A DNA stretch of 64,000 nucleotides from Flavobacteria bacterium MS024-3C (GCA_000173115.1 ABVW01000001.1:310001-374000), one strand, 5' to 3'; positions 8,478 through 18,372 are shown, counted from the first letter of the stretch. The notes: generated by a model from the sequence alone, not told the origin. Translations and numbers: made by a program.

Positions 8478-9089
8478 CTATCCCTGTGGAAAAGCTTTTT
8501 TGTTGAAGACCAATAAAAGACCTACTCCAGTACTAATAGCGGTGTCTGCAATATTAAAAACTGGTTCAAAAAATCTTAATGAATTTCCTCCTAAAACTGG
8601 CACCCATTCTGGCCATGTAGTATCTATGAGCGGGAAATAGAGCATGTCTACCACCTTACCTTGTAGTAAGCTGCCGTAAGGCTGATCAGAAAATAGGGTC
8701 GCTACTTGGTACATACTGTCATTAAATAGTACCCCATAAAAAACAGAATCAATAATATTACCCAAGGCCCCTGCGAAAATCAAAGCTTGGGCCATTTGCA
8801 AAAAAAGTGGCACACCTTTTTTAACAGAACTTACAAACCACGCACCAATTCCCACAATAGCAAACAGTCTAAAAACGGTGAGGGCAATTTTTCCACTTAC
8901 ATCTGAAATGGGTAAAATATCACTGAGTTTGGCCCCCCAAGCAGCGCCCTCGTTTTCGATAAATAAAATTTGAAAACCAGAAAAGACCTCTACTGATTCT
9001 CCTAAAAAAAAGTGTGTTTTAATATAAATTTTTACACATTGGTCCAGAATCAATAAAAAATAGGCGAGTAAAAAAGGCTTTTTAAACAT
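8478..9089 (-). CDS. lspA: lipoprotein signal peptidase (signal peptidase II)
   Basis: Integral membrane aspartyl protease that cleaves prolipoproteins ahead of the lipidated Cys. 203 residues, longer than the Proteobacterial enzyme (about 165) because of an insertion at about 120-170 typical of Bacteroidota. Catalytic aspartates are Asp114 (GNIIDS) and Asp182 (FNIADT); conserved LDQCVK at 15-20 and NEGAAWG at 46-52. Four membrane segments are visible. It acts on proteins such as the M23 and cytochrome lipoproteins in this window. A 46-bp gap separates it from the upstream minus-strand gene at 9136-9759, so it may be part of the ileS-traR-lspA series. Confidence 0.95.
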   Translation of the reverse strand: MFKKPFLLAYFLLILDQCVKIYIKTHFFLGESVEVFSGFQILFIENEGAAWGAKLSDILPISDVSGKIALTVFRLFAIVGIGAWFVSSVKKGVPLFLQMAQALIFAGALGNIIDSVFYGVLFNDSMYQVATLFSDQPYGSLLQGKVVDMLYFPLIDTTWPEWVPVLGGNSLRFFEPVFNIADTAISTGVGLLLVFNKKAFPQG

Positions 9090-9135
9090 AATAGGTACTT
9101 AGGTGGCTAAAATAAACATTATTATTAAAATGAAA

Positions 9136-9759
9136 CTAGTCTAGAGGAACCACTTTAATGTCTCCGTGTATGGACCGCAATACAATCTCTGAAAGCCCCT
9201 TTGGAACACTGGGTAAAATTAGCGTTCCATAGGTTGTTTCAGCATTTACAATGGCTTTTTTTTGCTTTAAAATAATAGGCGCTCTAATGGTATTTACCCG
9301 CACTTGATTCCCTACTTCTTTTAAAACACACAATCCGTCATTGAGTTGGATCTGAAGTTTCTCAAAAATACCCTCAGCATTTATTTGGGTATTTCCTCCA
9401 TCTATATAGACTTCTAGATATGTTGGTATTTCAATAGCCAAATCAACCGACCATATTTTGTGGGCACTGAGTTTGTCATTGGGAAGTTCAAAAGTTGCTG
9501 AAAGGTCTGGTTCAATAAATAAGGTATTTCCTTTTCTAGTAAACACGATCATCTGATGGAGACTGTACTCTCCATTTAAACGTGCTGAAACAAGAAGTTC
9601 CTTGGAGGAAGATGGTTTTAAATGTAAGGTATTGACTTCTTGGGCCAATACATGGATTTGGGTGAGAGAAGGGTCTTCTAAAACTTTAGATAATATCTTT
9701 TGAGACCAGGATAAATGAAGGGCTAACACCAGAAGTATCGCTGTGTATATAACCTTCAA
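9136..9759 (-). CDS. uncharacterised exported beta-rich protein
   Basis: 207 residues with a signal peptide (MKVIYTAILLVLALHLSWSQ). The mature part is a run of short alternating hydrophobic strands with turns rich in G/N/D, for example the region around IDGGNTQINAEGIFEKLQIQ, which resembles the DUF4097-type right-handed beta-helix or adhesin-like fold. I cannot assign it a function or name a family with certainty. It lies between a TraR/DksA-like gene (6 bp upstream) and lspA (46 bp downstream), all on the minus strand, and is probably co-transcribed with ileS. A gene in this position is, as far as I recall, common in flavobacteria. Confidence 0.7.
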   Translation of the reverse strand: MKVIYTAILLVLALHLSWSQKILSKVLEDPSLTQIHVLAQEVNTLHLKPSSSKELLVSARLNGEYSLHQMIVFTRKGNTLFIEPDLSATFELPNDKLSAHKIWSVDLAIEIPTYLEVYIDGGNTQINAEGIFEKLQIQLNDGLCVLKEVGNQVRVNTIRAPIILKQKKAIVNAETTYGTLILPSVPKGLSEIVLRSIHGDIKVVPLD

Positions 9760-9765
9760 TAACGA

Positions 9766-10149
9766 CTACTTTTGCATGTTCTTAGCTTCAATACTTAGGG
9801 TCGCGTGAGGGACTAGCTTTAATCTTTCTTTGTTGATTAATTTACCCGTTACCCTGCATATGCCATAGGTCTTATTCTCAATTCTAAGCAAGGCATTTTT
9901 TAAATCCCTGATAAATTTCTCTTGACGAATAGCCAATTGGGTATTAGCTTCTTTGCTCATGGTCTCAGAGCCTTCTTCAAAAGCCTTGAAAGTTGGAGAG
10001 GTGTCATCTGTACCATTGTTTCCATCATTCATATATGAACTCTTTAAAAGTTCAAGATGAGACTTAGCCACCTCTATTTTCTCAGAGATAAGGACCTTGA
10101 ATTCTGCCAAATCTTTATCTGAATATCTGTTTTTTAAATCTGTTTCCAT
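9766..10149 (-). CDS. TraR/DksA-family protein with degenerate zinc finger
   Basis: About 127 residues. DksA-like proteins bind the RNA polymerase secondary channel and tune rRNA and stress transcription. The long coiled-coil N-terminal half (DLAEFKVLISEKIEVAKSHL) and the C-terminal block (GICRVTGKLINKERL then PHATLSIEAK) fit the family. Only one Cys remains where the classical finger has four (C..C..C..C is C..T..H), so zinc binding of the usual type is unlikely. The start at 10149 was chosen because it lies one base after the ileS stop and gives the normal N-terminus METDLKNRYSD; an earlier ATG 17 codons up would run inside ileS. Confidence 0.88.
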   Translation of the reverse strand: METDLKNRYSDKDLAEFKVLISEKIEVAKSHLELLKSSYMNDGNNGTDDTSPTFKAFEEGSETMSKEANTQLAIRQEKFIRDLKNALLRIENKTYGICRVTGKLINKERLKLVPHATLSIEAKNMQK

Positions 10150-10150
10150 A

Positions 10151-13100
10151 TTAGTTTTGTTTTTCAATAAATAACACTGAGCGTACCTCATCAAATTCAA
10201 TTGGAAGTCCCTCGTTTAGAGTTGTTTCTACCAATATTTCTGTCGCCAATGTTTCTGTTTTAATATATTCTAAATTATCTAATAAAGCCGAATCTATAAA
10301 GGGGTCTTTTAGAAATTTAATAACAATTTTGTCCGTGACTTCAAAGCCACTGTCTTTTCTTAAGTTTTGAATCCTATTGACCAGCTCTCTCGCTATTCCT
10401 TCTGCTTTTAGTTCAGGGCTAATTGTAGCATCTAAAGCCACTGTTAATGCGCCTGAAGAAGCTACCAACCATCCTTCAATATCCTGAGAACTGATCTCCA
10501 CATCAGACAACTCCAAAGCTATTTTATCCCCATCTACAAGCAACTCAATAGCGCCATTTAGCTCCATTTGGTTAATATCTTTTGATGTTAAGGATTGTAT
10601 CGCTGTAGCAACCGCTTTCATTTTAGGACCAAATTTAGGACCTAAAGTCTTAAAATTAGGCTTGATCTGTTTGACCAAGATATCTGAAGAATCCGCCAAA
10701 ATTTCTAATTCTTTTACATTTACTTCAGATAAAATAAGTGAAGCAACTGCTTTTAAATCTATTGCTTTTACTAGGGCAGAAACAGGCACCATAATTTTCT
10801 GAAGGGGCTGTCTTACTTTAATTTTTTCTTTTTGTCTAATAGACAAAACTAGCGAACAAGTTTGCTGAGCCAATTGCATTTTGCGCTCTAAATCTGAATC
10901 AATAACAGCGCTATTGGCCTCTGGAAATTGCGCTAAATGAACACTTTCTTTTACATTAGGGTCACACACGCCAGCCAAATCTAGATAAAGTCTGTCCATG
11001 AAAAATGGAGCAATAGGTGCAGATAATTTAGAAACCACCAAGAGACATTCATACAATGTTTGGTAAGCGGCTATTTTATCTGGTCCGTATTCTCCTTTCC
11101 AAAAACGCCTTCTACACAAACGAACATACCAGTTGCTTAAATTTTCTTGCACAAAATCTGAGATGGCTCTCGCTGCTTTTGTGGGCTCATAGGTTTCATA
11201 GGCCGCTTCTACCCTGATGATTAAACTATTGAGTTCGGAAAGCACCCAACGGTCAATTTCTGGCCTGTCTGCTAATGGAATCTGAGGAGCACTGTTGTCA
11301 AAATGATCTAAGTTGGCATACAAACTAAAGAAAGAATAGGTATTGTACAGGGTGCCAAAAAACTTACGCTTTACCTCTACAATCCCTTCTGTGTCAAACT
11401 TTAGGTTGTCCCATGGATTTGCATTGGCGATCATATACCAACGCGTGGCGTCGGCCCCATGGGCCGCAATAGTTTCAAAAGGATCAATCGCATTGCCAAG
11501 GCGCTTAGACATTTTCTTTCCGTCCTTGTCTAATACCATCCCATTAGAGACTACATTTTTATAGGCTGGCCTGTCAAAAACCATGGTCGCAATAGCGTGA
11601 AGGGTGTAAAACCACCCCCTTGTTTGGTCTACGCCTTCTGCAATGAAATCTGCAGGGAAGGCCTTGTTCTCATCTATGAGTTCTTTGTTCTCAAATGGGT
11701 AGTGCCACTGGGCATAAGGCATAGATCCAGAGTCAAACCAGACATCTATAAGGTCTGATTCTCTGTGCATTGGTTCCCCAGTGCTGGATACTAAAACCAC
11801 CTGGTCTACAATGTTTTTATGAAGGTCTATTGTGGCGTAATTCTCCGCTGAATAGTCTCCTACTTTAAAGTCTTCAAAAATATCTTTAGACATAAGTCCA
11901 GCAGCAACAGAAGCTTTCATGGCTTCTTTAAGTTCTGCTACAGAACCAATCATGATTTCTTCTTTGCCGTCTGCCGTTCTCCAAATAGGCAATGGAATTC
12001 CCCAATATCTAGATCTAGAAAGGTTCCAGTCATTGGCGTTGGCCAACCAGTTTCCAAACCTACCTTCACCGGTGGCTTTTGGCTTCCAGTTAATTTCCTG
12101 GTTCAAAGACACCATTTTATCCTTTACTTCAGTCATTTTAATAAACCAAGAGTCTAAGGGGTAATATAAAATAGGCTTGTCTGTTCTCCAGCAATTTGGA
12201 TAGGAATGCACATATTTTTCTACTTTAAAAGCCCTGTTTTCCTCCTTGAGTCTAATGGCAATTTCTACATCTGCAGAACGTTCTGGCGCTTCTCCCTCCG
12301 GATAGTACTCATTTTTAACATACTTACCTCCTAAGCCCGCAACTTCAGGTCTAAACTTTCCTTGTAGGTCTACTAGAGGCACTTTGTTGCCCGCTGAATC
12401 TAAAACCAACATTGGCGGGATTTCTGGGCTAGCTTGTTTGGCTACCAAGGCGTCGTCTGCACCAAAAGTGGGGGCCGTATGCACAATACCGGTTCCATCT
12501 TCTGTGGTCACAAAATCTCCTCCAATCACTCTAAAAGCGTTTTCAGGATGATCACAAGGCAATACACCAGTCATGAGTTGTTCGTATGTGACACCGATAA
12601 GGTCTGCCCCTTTAAAAGACGCTAAAACCAAATAAGGTATTTTCTTGTCTTCTTTGTTGTATTGTTGAATGGCTTCTTTACTTTCCACTGCTACAAACTT
12701 TCCTGCAAATTGCTTTCCTACCAATGATTTGGCGAGCAATACATGCATAGGTTCAAAGGTGTACTGATTAAAAGTACGCACCAAAACATAGTCAATTTTA
12801 GGGCCTACGGTTAAAGCAGTGTTGCTCGGAAGGGTCCAAGGGGTAGTGGTCCATGCCAAGAAATATAAAGGTGCGTCTAAAGATTGTAAGCCCTTTGGTA
12901 GGGTCTCTTCTATGGCTTTAAACTGTGCCGTTACTGTGGTATCTGTCACATCCTGATAGGTGCCTGGCTGGTTCAACTCGTGTGAACTCAATCCTGTACC
13001 AGCTTTAGGAGAATAAGGTTGAATGGTATATCCCTTATAGATTAGGCCTTTCTTGTATATTTCTTTCAACAACCACCAAACAGACTCCATGTATTTTGGC

Positions 13101-13555
13101 TCATAGGTAATATAAGGGTTTTCCATATCTACCCAATAGCCTATTTTATCTGTCATGTCGTTCCACACATCGGTGTAGCGCATCACAGCGGCTCTACAAG
13201 CTTTGTTATAATCTTCTACAGATATCTTAGTGCCAATGTCTTCTTTGGTAATTCCCAAGGCTTTTTCTACACCCAATTCAATAGGCAAACCGTGGGTGTC
13301 CCAACCTGCTTTCCGCTTTACCTGAAAACCCTTCATGGTCTTGTATCTAGGAAAAATATCCTTGATCGTTCTAGCCATTGCATGGTGAATTCCAGGCATG
13401 CCGTTGGCCGACGGCGGCCCTTCAAAAAACACATAAGAAGGTTGCCCTTCTCGTTGCTCCACGCTTTTTTGGAATACCTCTTTGTCTTTCCATTCCTGTA
13501 AAACAGCTTTGGAAATACCAGGCAAATCTAATCCTTTATATTCTGCAAACTTCAT
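10151..13555 (-). CDS. ileS: isoleucyl-tRNA synthetase
   Basis: Charges tRNA-Ile and edits misactivated valine. About 1134 residues, the long eukaryote-like class found in Bacteroidota. HIGH-type motif is GIHHA near residue 57, the CP1 editing domain occupies about 200-400, KMSKRLGN is the KMSKS loop, and the C-terminal region after about 850 is the anticodon-binding and DUF5915-type extension. The start at 13555 (MKFAEYKGLDLPGISK) is preferred over an ATG 12 codons upstream because it matches the conserved N-terminus and fits a TAnnTTTG box 33 nt upstream. The TraR gene follows after a single base, so the two are tightly linked. Confidence 0.97.
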   Translation of the reverse strand: MKFAEYKGLDLPGISKAVLQEWKDKEVFQKSVEQREGQPSYVFFEGPPSANGMPGIHHAMARTIKDIFPRYKTMKGFQVKRKAGWDTHGLPIELGVEKALGITKEDIGTKISVEDYNKACRAAVMRYTDVWNDMTDKIGYWVDMENPYITYEPKYMESVWWLLKEIYKKGLIYKGYTIQPYSPKAGTGLSSHELNQPGTYQDVTDTTVTAQFKAIEETLPKGLQSLDAPLYFLAWTTTPWTLPSNTALTVGPKIDYVLVRTFNQYTFEPMHVLLAKSLVGKQFAGKFVAVESKEAIQQYNKEDKKIPYLVLASFKGADLIGVTYEQLMTGVLPCDHPENAFRVIGGDFVTTEDGTGIVHTAPTFGADDALVAKQASPEIPPMLVLDSAGNKVPLVDLQGKFRPEVAGLGGKYVKNEYYPEGEAPERSADVEIAIRLKEENRAFKVEKYVHSYPNCWRTDKPILYYPLDSWFIKMTEVKDKMVSLNQEINWKPKATGEGRFGNWLANANDWNLSRSRYWGIPLPIWRTADGKEEIMIGSVAELKEAMKASVAAGLMSKDIFEDFKVGDYSAENYATIDLHKNIVDQVVLVSSTGEPMHRESDLIDVWFDSGSMPYAQWHYPFENKELIDENKAFPADFIAEGVDQTRGWFYTLHAIATMVFDRPAYKNVVSNGMVLDKDGKKMSKRLGNAIDPFETIAAHGADATRWYMIANANPWDNLKFDTEGIVEVKRKFFGTLYNTYSFFSLYANLDHFDNSAPQIPLADRPEIDRWVLSELNSLIIRVEAAYETYEPTKAARAISDFVQENLSNWYVRLCRRRFWKGEYGPDKIAAYQTLYECLLVVSKLSAPIAPFFMDRLYLDLAGVCDPNVKESVHLAQFPEANSAVIDSDLERKMQLAQQTCSLVLSIRQKEKIKVRQPLQKIMVPVSALVKAIDLKAVASLILSEVNVKELEILADSSDILVKQIKPNFKTLGPKFGPKMKAVATAIQSLTSKDINQMELNGAIELLVDGDKIALELSDVEISSQDIEGWLVASSGALTVALDATISPELKAEGIARELVNRIQNLRKDSGFEVTDKIVIKFLKDPFIDSALLDNLEYIKTETLATEILVETTLNEGLPIEFDEVRSVLFIEKQN

Positions 13556-13588
13556 AGTATTAAGGTCTTGTATGCGGTATGAAAGGGG

Positions 13589-13596
13589 CAAAATTA
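13589..13596 (-). promoter_or_regulatory. -7 box for ileS
   Basis: Minus strand reads TAATTTTG, a perfect TAnnTTTG, 33 nt before the chosen ileS start, leaving a normal leader of about 27 nt. This supports 13555 as the true start codon, since the alternative ATG at 13591 would lie inside the box. Confidence 0.5.
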
Positions 13597-13680
13597 AGCA
13601 ATTAGAACGAAACCATCCTCATTTTAAAGGGATGTTAAAAATGCGGTAGATACTGGCCCTTAAAAAACAATACAAACCCT

Positions 13681-16104
13681 TTAAAATTGGTAACTAGCGC
13701 CCAGAATAAGGTTACTCCCTGGAGCACTTAAGCCAGAAGCATACGTCCTGTACAACTGATTGGTGATATTCTCCCAAGCCAAAAAAGTTGTAACGGCATT
13801 GGTCAAGGTGTATTGGGACCTGAAATTAAGGCTGTGCCATGAGGGGCTGTATGGATTCCCAAAGCGGTCTAAAGCATACATATAGCTTTTTGATTGTTCT
13901 GATACAGCCAGCTGATCTGCACTTATTTCTCTATTAAAATTGAGCAATATACTTGCTTTAAACCTGGAATTTTTATAAAGCAGCTGTAGGTCTCCAAAAG
14001 AAGGTGCCACATGCCTGCCTGGAGATAGCGCCCCATTGTCTTCTTCCTCTGTGCCTTTAATATAACTGTAATTTGCCGCAAATGACAAGTAGGGACTCAG
14101 CATAAAATCTGCCCCTATTTCCCAACCGTATACATAGGCATTTGCAGCGTTTTGAACTGCTTGAACCTGACTTAAAACACCCTGATATACTATTTGAGAC
14201 TGACCGTTTAAGGCAAAATTTCTTCGCACTAAGGCGTCTTTTAGATGGGTGTAATACCCTGCAAGTCTCCAAACTACTTTATCTGAAAAATTCTTTTTTA
14301 GGCCTATTTCTGTTCCATATGCATATTCTGGTTTCAAAGCTGGGTTTGGCACTACAACAGACCCTGGTTCTGAATCAAAAACCTTTCCAATGTCGTCAAT
14401 ATTAGGGGCCCTAAATCCTGTAGTAGCATTCCAACTCACTTGAAAATCTTCCGCCACAAACCAACTCCAACCTAAGCTTCCTGTTAAAGCAGCTGTATTT
14501 AGGTCTGCCTTTTCAAAAGGGAAATCATAAAATTCATTGTCAAAAGAGGCATTTACCCAAACATGAGTATAGCGAATACCACCTAAAAATTTAAAATTTT
14601 CAGAAGCCTCAAAAGTGCTGTTTAAATACAATGCAGCGGAACGCCACAGCGCATTATCTGGATACCTAGAAGCGGCTGGTAAAATCATGTTGCTGCTCAC
14701 TATGTTTTCAGATCCCTTTGAGTACACTTTATTCCCTACATATTCAGCCCCATAAAATAACCTAAAGGTGCCTGTCTTTTTGTGTTCTATGTCAAGGTTA
14801 AATGATATTGCGTCTACTTTTTCCTCAGTACCGAAAAGAGAAACCGCTCCAAAGTCTCTGTCAAAGCGGCTTTCATTAAAGCGCTGGTATGCCGCTGTAA
14901 ATTTAAGTCCCTCATAAAATGTATTTAAGGGGGCATGAGAGATATTAAAATTGGTCATAAACCATTTTTGTGGGCCGTAATCCCAAACTGCGGAGCGTAG
15001 TCCAGTACCTGCATTATCTGGTCTTGTGAGACGGTCGTATCTGGCGAAATGAGAGGTCTCAGAAAAGTAAACGCCCAACTGGAATTCAAGGTTTTCATCT
15101 GCTTTATACCGTACTTTCTGCAAACTGTTTATCTGATTGTAACCTGTGGGATTTTGAAGCCTTGGATTGGGATTGTCTACCAGTAGGTCTGCTCCGCCAC
15201 CTTGTAATACAAATTGAGGTCTCAAGTATGCCTCTGGGCCGTTTTTACCCATTTGTAAATCTTCAAAATTACTGTGCGTTATACTGCTTAAAAAACCCCA
15301 CTTTTCTGTTCCTACACTAAGATCTAGATGGGCTGTCCGCTCTTGGTTGGCACTCGAATACCTATATTGGGCATTTCCGGAGTATGTTGTAGTCACATTT
15401 TTGCTCAATTGTGGTTCCTTTGTATAATAATGCACCACACCACCTATGGCGTCACTACCATAAATAACAGATCCAGAGCCAAAAATCACCTCCGTGTTTT
15501 TTATACTAAAGGGATCTACAGCAATACTATTTTGTAAATTTCCTCCTCTAAAAATAGCATTGTTCATTCTCACCCCGTCTACAGAAAGCAACAGTCTGTT
15601 TGCTGCAAAACCCCTGATCATAGGGCTTCCTCCGCCTAATTGACTTTTCTGGACGTAGACTTTGCCTGTTTGCTGGAGCATGTCTGCCGCCGTTTGGGGC
15701 TGGTTAAATGCAATGCTTTGTGCATTTATACCAACAATCTTCTGTGGTACATCTTTTCGCTGCTGTTCCCATTTAGACACAGACATCACCACCTCATCTA
15801 ACTCGAAAGCATTGCGCTGCAAATAAACCACACGGCCCCTTTGCACCCACTGTTTTACATTGGTTCTATATTCAATATATGAGGAATGGTTAATATATAA
15901 GGTCTCTTTTGCGGAATACCCATTTAATACACAACGCCCGTCTAGCGCTGTAAGAAAACGTATGGATTGATCTTTGTTGTACACCAATACACCTGCCAGA
16001 GGTTCTTTTGTATCTGCGTCATACACAAAGACTTCTTGCGCTATTGAAAATAAAGGAAGGCACCCAATGACTGTCACATATATTAGTTTAAGAAAATACT
16101 TCAT
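13681..16104 (-). CDS. TonB-dependent outer-membrane receptor with carboxypeptidase-like N-terminal domain
   Basis: About 807 residues. Imports a large ligand across the outer membrane using TonB energy. In order: signal peptide (MKYFLKLIYVTVIGCLPLFSIAQ); a CarboxypepD_reg-like beta-sandwich (VFVYDADTKEPLAGVLVYN, about 24-100); a TonB-box-like stretch (ELDEVVMSVSKWEQ); plug domain (about 125-235) with IRGFAANRLLLSVDGVRMN and YGSDAIGGVVHYYT; then the 22-strand barrel ending in a terminal Phe. The plug resembles haem/cobalamin receptors (HmuR/BtuB-like), but the substrate cannot be read from the sequence. No SusD partner is adjacent. The start overlaps recO by 17 bp; an ATG 12 codons further up is less likely. 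Confidence 0.92.
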   Translation of the reverse strand: MKYFLKLIYVTVIGCLPLFSIAQEVFVYDADTKEPLAGVLVYNKDQSIRFLTALDGRCVLNGYSAKETLYINHSSYIEYRTNVKQWVQRGRVVYLQRNAFELDEVVMSVSKWEQQRKDVPQKIVGINAQSIAFNQPQTAADMLQQTGKVYVQKSQLGGGSPMIRGFAANRLLLSVDGVRMNNAIFRGGNLQNSIAVDPFSIKNTEVIFGSGSVIYGSDAIGGVVHYYTKEPQLSKNVTTTYSGNAQYRYSSANQERTAHLDLSVGTEKWGFLSSITHSNFEDLQMGKNGPEAYLRPQFVLQGGGADLLVDNPNPRLQNPTGYNQINSLQKVRYKADENLEFQLGVYFSETSHFARYDRLTRPDNAGTGLRSAVWDYGPQKWFMTNFNISHAPLNTFYEGLKFTAAYQRFNESRFDRDFGAVSLFGTEEKVDAISFNLDIEHKKTGTFRLFYGAEYVGNKVYSKGSENIVSSNMILPAASRYPDNALWRSAALYLNSTFEASENFKFLGGIRYTHVWVNASFDNEFYDFPFEKADLNTAALTGSLGWSWFVAEDFQVSWNATTGFRAPNIDDIGKVFDSEPGSVVVPNPALKPEYAYGTEIGLKKNFSDKVVWRLAGYYTHLKDALVRRNFALNGQSQIVYQGVLSQVQAVQNAANAYVYGWEIGADFMLSPYLSFAANYSYIKGTEEEDNGALSPGRHVAPSFGDLQLLYKNSRFKASILLNFNREISADQLAVSEQSKSYMYALDRFGNPYSPSWHSLNFRSQYTLTNAVTTFLAWENITNQLYRTYASGLSAPGSNLILGASYQF

Positions 16105-16807
16105 TGAGTATGTGTATTGATTTTGGTGTTTTAAATCCATCTAAATGGTGCTGGTAATAAACCATTAAATGCGATATAAGTTCTCGCCTACTTTTTTGAG
16201 ACATTTTAATATCATTTAACTTATCAAAATTTATGCCTAATATAGATTTAAAAAAAGAAATTTCAGGTTCGCCCATATGGGGATTCAAGCCTGCATGGGA
16301 ACAAAAGTCTCCTTCTACTAGATCAAAATATGGGCTATCCATATGATTATCAGAAGGATAAAATCCAAAATACTTGCTGATTTCTACGAGAAAAAATAGG
16401 TGAAAATTGGCTATTTGATCTTCATTATCTAGCCATTGTAAAGCCGTTTCAATAAATGAAAACAATTCCTTATTCTCTGTTTCTTCTTGAATGGCATTAG
16501 ATAAAAACTCAGATAAAAACAGTACAATGGCATTTTTGGCCATATGGGTATGTGCGCTCTGATAGGGATAAGACAATTTGGCTTCAATTAATCTTTCTAA
16601 ATTACCCTTATCCCTGTGTTGGGCAACAATTTCTAATTGACTTAAAGGCAAAAAATGGGCCTTGTTGAACTTTCCTTTTTTCCTGCTCAATACTCCGTTG
16701 AGCATATAGGACTTTAAGCCACTAGACGCCGTATACAACTTAACAATTAAGCTGTTGTCTCCATACTTAATCGTTTTTAAAACAATCGCTTTAGTGGTTT
16801 GCTGCAT
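16088..16807 (-). CDS. recO: DNA repair protein RecO
   Basis: RecF-pathway mediator that loads RecA onto SSB-coated single-stranded DNA and anneals strands. 239 residues, normal. The N-terminal OB fold (QQTTKAIVLKTIKYGDNSLIVKLYTA) is textbook, followed by a helical C-terminal domain containing the YFGFYPS segment conserved in the family. The TonB receptor start overlaps its end by 17 bp. Its promoter must lie in the short gap to gdhA; a near-consensus TATTTTTA at 16813-16820 overlaps the tail of the gdhA terminator. Confidence 0.95.
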   Translation of the reverse strand: MQQTTKAIVLKTIKYGDNSLIVKLYTASSGLKSYMLNGVLSRKKGKFNKAHFLPLSQLEIVAQHRDKGNLERLIEAKLSYPYQSAHTHMAKNAIVLFLSEFLSNAIQEETENKELFSFIETALQWLDNEDQIANFHLFFLVEISKYFGFYPSDNHMDSPYFDLVEGDFCSHAGLNPHMGEPEISFFKSILGINFDKLNDIKMSQKSRRELISHLMVYYQHHLDGFKTPKSIHILNEVFS

Positions 16808-16823
16808 GGATGTAAAAATAAAA

Positions 16824-16855
16824 AAAGCCTTTTCTCTAACAAGAGAAAAGGCTTT
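16824..16855 (-). terminator. intrinsic terminator after gdhA
   Basis: A perfect 14-bp stem (AAAGCCTTTTCTCT with its complement) around a 4-nt loop, followed on the minus strand by a run of Ts (A tract at 16819-16826). It sits 22 bp past the gdhA stop and separates gdhA from recO. Confidence 0.9.
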
Positions 16856-16877
16856 AATATTAATTGAAAAAACAGTT

Positions 16878-18221
16878 TTAAATCACGCCCTGCGCCAACA
16901 TAGCGTCTGCTACCTTAACAAATCCAGCAATATTGGCTCCTTTTACATAATTACAATAGCCGTCTGCTTCTTTTCCATAGGCAATACAAGAATCGTGAAT
17001 GTCCGACATAATGGCTTTTAAGCGCTCATCTACCTCTCCTCTAGTCCAGCTAATTCTCAATGAATTCTGAGACATTTCTAATCCAGAAGTAGCTACACCG
17101 CCAGCGTTAGATGCCTTTCCTGGGGCAAATAAAATTTTAGCCTCATGAAAAGCATGAATGGCTTCAGGAGTAGAAGGCATATTAGCCCCCTCTGCAACAC
17201 AAAGACATCCGTTGGCTATTAATTTTTCTGCATCCTGGCCATCCAACTCATTTTGAGTCGCACATGGCAGCGCAATATCACAGGCAACACCCCAGGGTGT
17301 CTCCCCTTCGTGATAGCTAGCATTAGGATAGGTATTAATATAAGCTGAAATTCTGGCCCTCTGGTTGTTTTTAAGGTCCATTACAAAAGCCAATTTTTCT
17401 GCATCTATTCCCTCTGGGTCGTGAATAAATCCTTTAGAATCCGATAAAGTCAGGACAGTAGCCCCTAATTGAATGGCTTTCTCTGCAGCGTATTGCGCCA
17501 CATTTCCTGAACCAGAAATAACCACTTTTTTTCCTGAAAAATCATTGCCGCTAGTCTGTAACATGCTCTGTGCAAAATACACTGTTCCATAACCTGTTGC
17601 CTCAGGCCTAATTAATGACCCTCCCCAAGAGCGTCCTTTACCTGTAAGCACCCCTGTAAACTCGTTGCGTATCTTTTTATACATACCAAACAAGAAACCA
17701 ATTTCTCTAGCACCAACACCAATATCTCCAGCAGGTACATCTGTATTTGGACCAATATGACGGTTGAGCTCCAACATAAAAGCATGGCAAAAACGCATGA
17801 CTTCGTCGTCTGATTTTCCTTTAGGGTCAAAGTCAGACCCCCCTTTACCACCTCCCATTGGAAGGGTAGTTAAAGAATTTTTAAACACCTGCTCGAAAGC
17901 CAAGAATTTTAAAATACTGGCATTTACTGAGGGGTGAAAACGAAGCCCTCCTTTATAAGGACCAATAGCAGAATTCATTTGAATTCTATAGCCTCTGTTT
18001 ACGTGAATCTCTCCAGAATCATCTACCCAAGCGACTCTAAAAGAAATGAGTCTTTCAGGTTCAACCATTCTGAGTAAAATATTTTTCCCGTTGTAAATAT
18101 CGTGCTTGGCAATATAAGGAATGACTGTTTCAGCCACTTCTTGAACTGCTTGAATAAATTCAGGTTCATGACCATTTCTAGTCTTGACCTCTTCCATAAA
18201 TGCATTAATTTTTGCTTCCAT
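16878..18221 (-). CDS. gdhA: NADP-specific glutamate dehydrogenase
   Basis: Reversible amination of 2-oxoglutarate to glutamate in the cytoplasm. 447 residues, the hexameric class I size. The catalytic/substrate block PMGGGKGGSDFDPKGKSD contains the conserved lysines; the dinucleotide-binding fold shows VVISGSGNVAQYAAEKA; and NAGGVATSGLEMSQNS is the C-terminal signature. NADP preference is inferred from similarity to the E. coli type. It is a single-gene unit with its own -7 box (18268-18275) and a strong terminator, consistent with a highly expressed nitrogen-assimilation enzyme. Confidence 0.97.
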   Translation of the reverse strand: MEAKINAFMEEVKTRNGHEPEFIQAVQEVAETVIPYIAKHDIYNGKNILLRMVEPERLISFRVAWVDDSGEIHVNRGYRIQMNSAIGPYKGGLRFHPSVNASILKFLAFEQVFKNSLTTLPMGGGKGGSDFDPKGKSDDEVMRFCHAFMLELNRHIGPNTDVPAGDIGVGAREIGFLFGMYKKIRNEFTGVLTGKGRSWGGSLIRPEATGYGTVYFAQSMLQTSGNDFSGKKVVISGSGNVAQYAAEKAIQLGATVLTLSDSKGFIHDPEGIDAEKLAFVMDLKNNQRARISAYINTYPNASYHEGETPWGVACDIALPCATQNELDGQDAEKLIANGCLCVAEGANMPSTPEAIHAFHEAKILFAPGKASNAGGVATSGLEMSQNSLRISWTRGEVDERLKAIMSDIHDSCIAYGKEADGYCNYVKGANIAGFVKVADAMLAQGVI

Positions 18222-18267
18222 TTAAAATCTAATAGCAAGGCGATTTACGCCATTAATAATATAGGTG

Positions 18268-18275
18268 CAAAATTA
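18268..18275 (-). promoter_or_regulatory. -7 box for gdhA
   Basis: Minus strand reads TAATTTTG, a perfect TAnnTTTG, about 47 nt upstream of the gdhA ATG at 18221. No clear TTG at -33. The remaining part of this gap up to 18372 shows no other feature. Confidence 0.45.
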
Positions 18276-18372
18276 TGTTATTTCCATAATTTAAACCGGT
18301 TTTTTTATAGAATAATGCAATCTTACTGTATGGAAAAATATTACTAAAGTTAAAGCCGTTATAATAAAGGGT

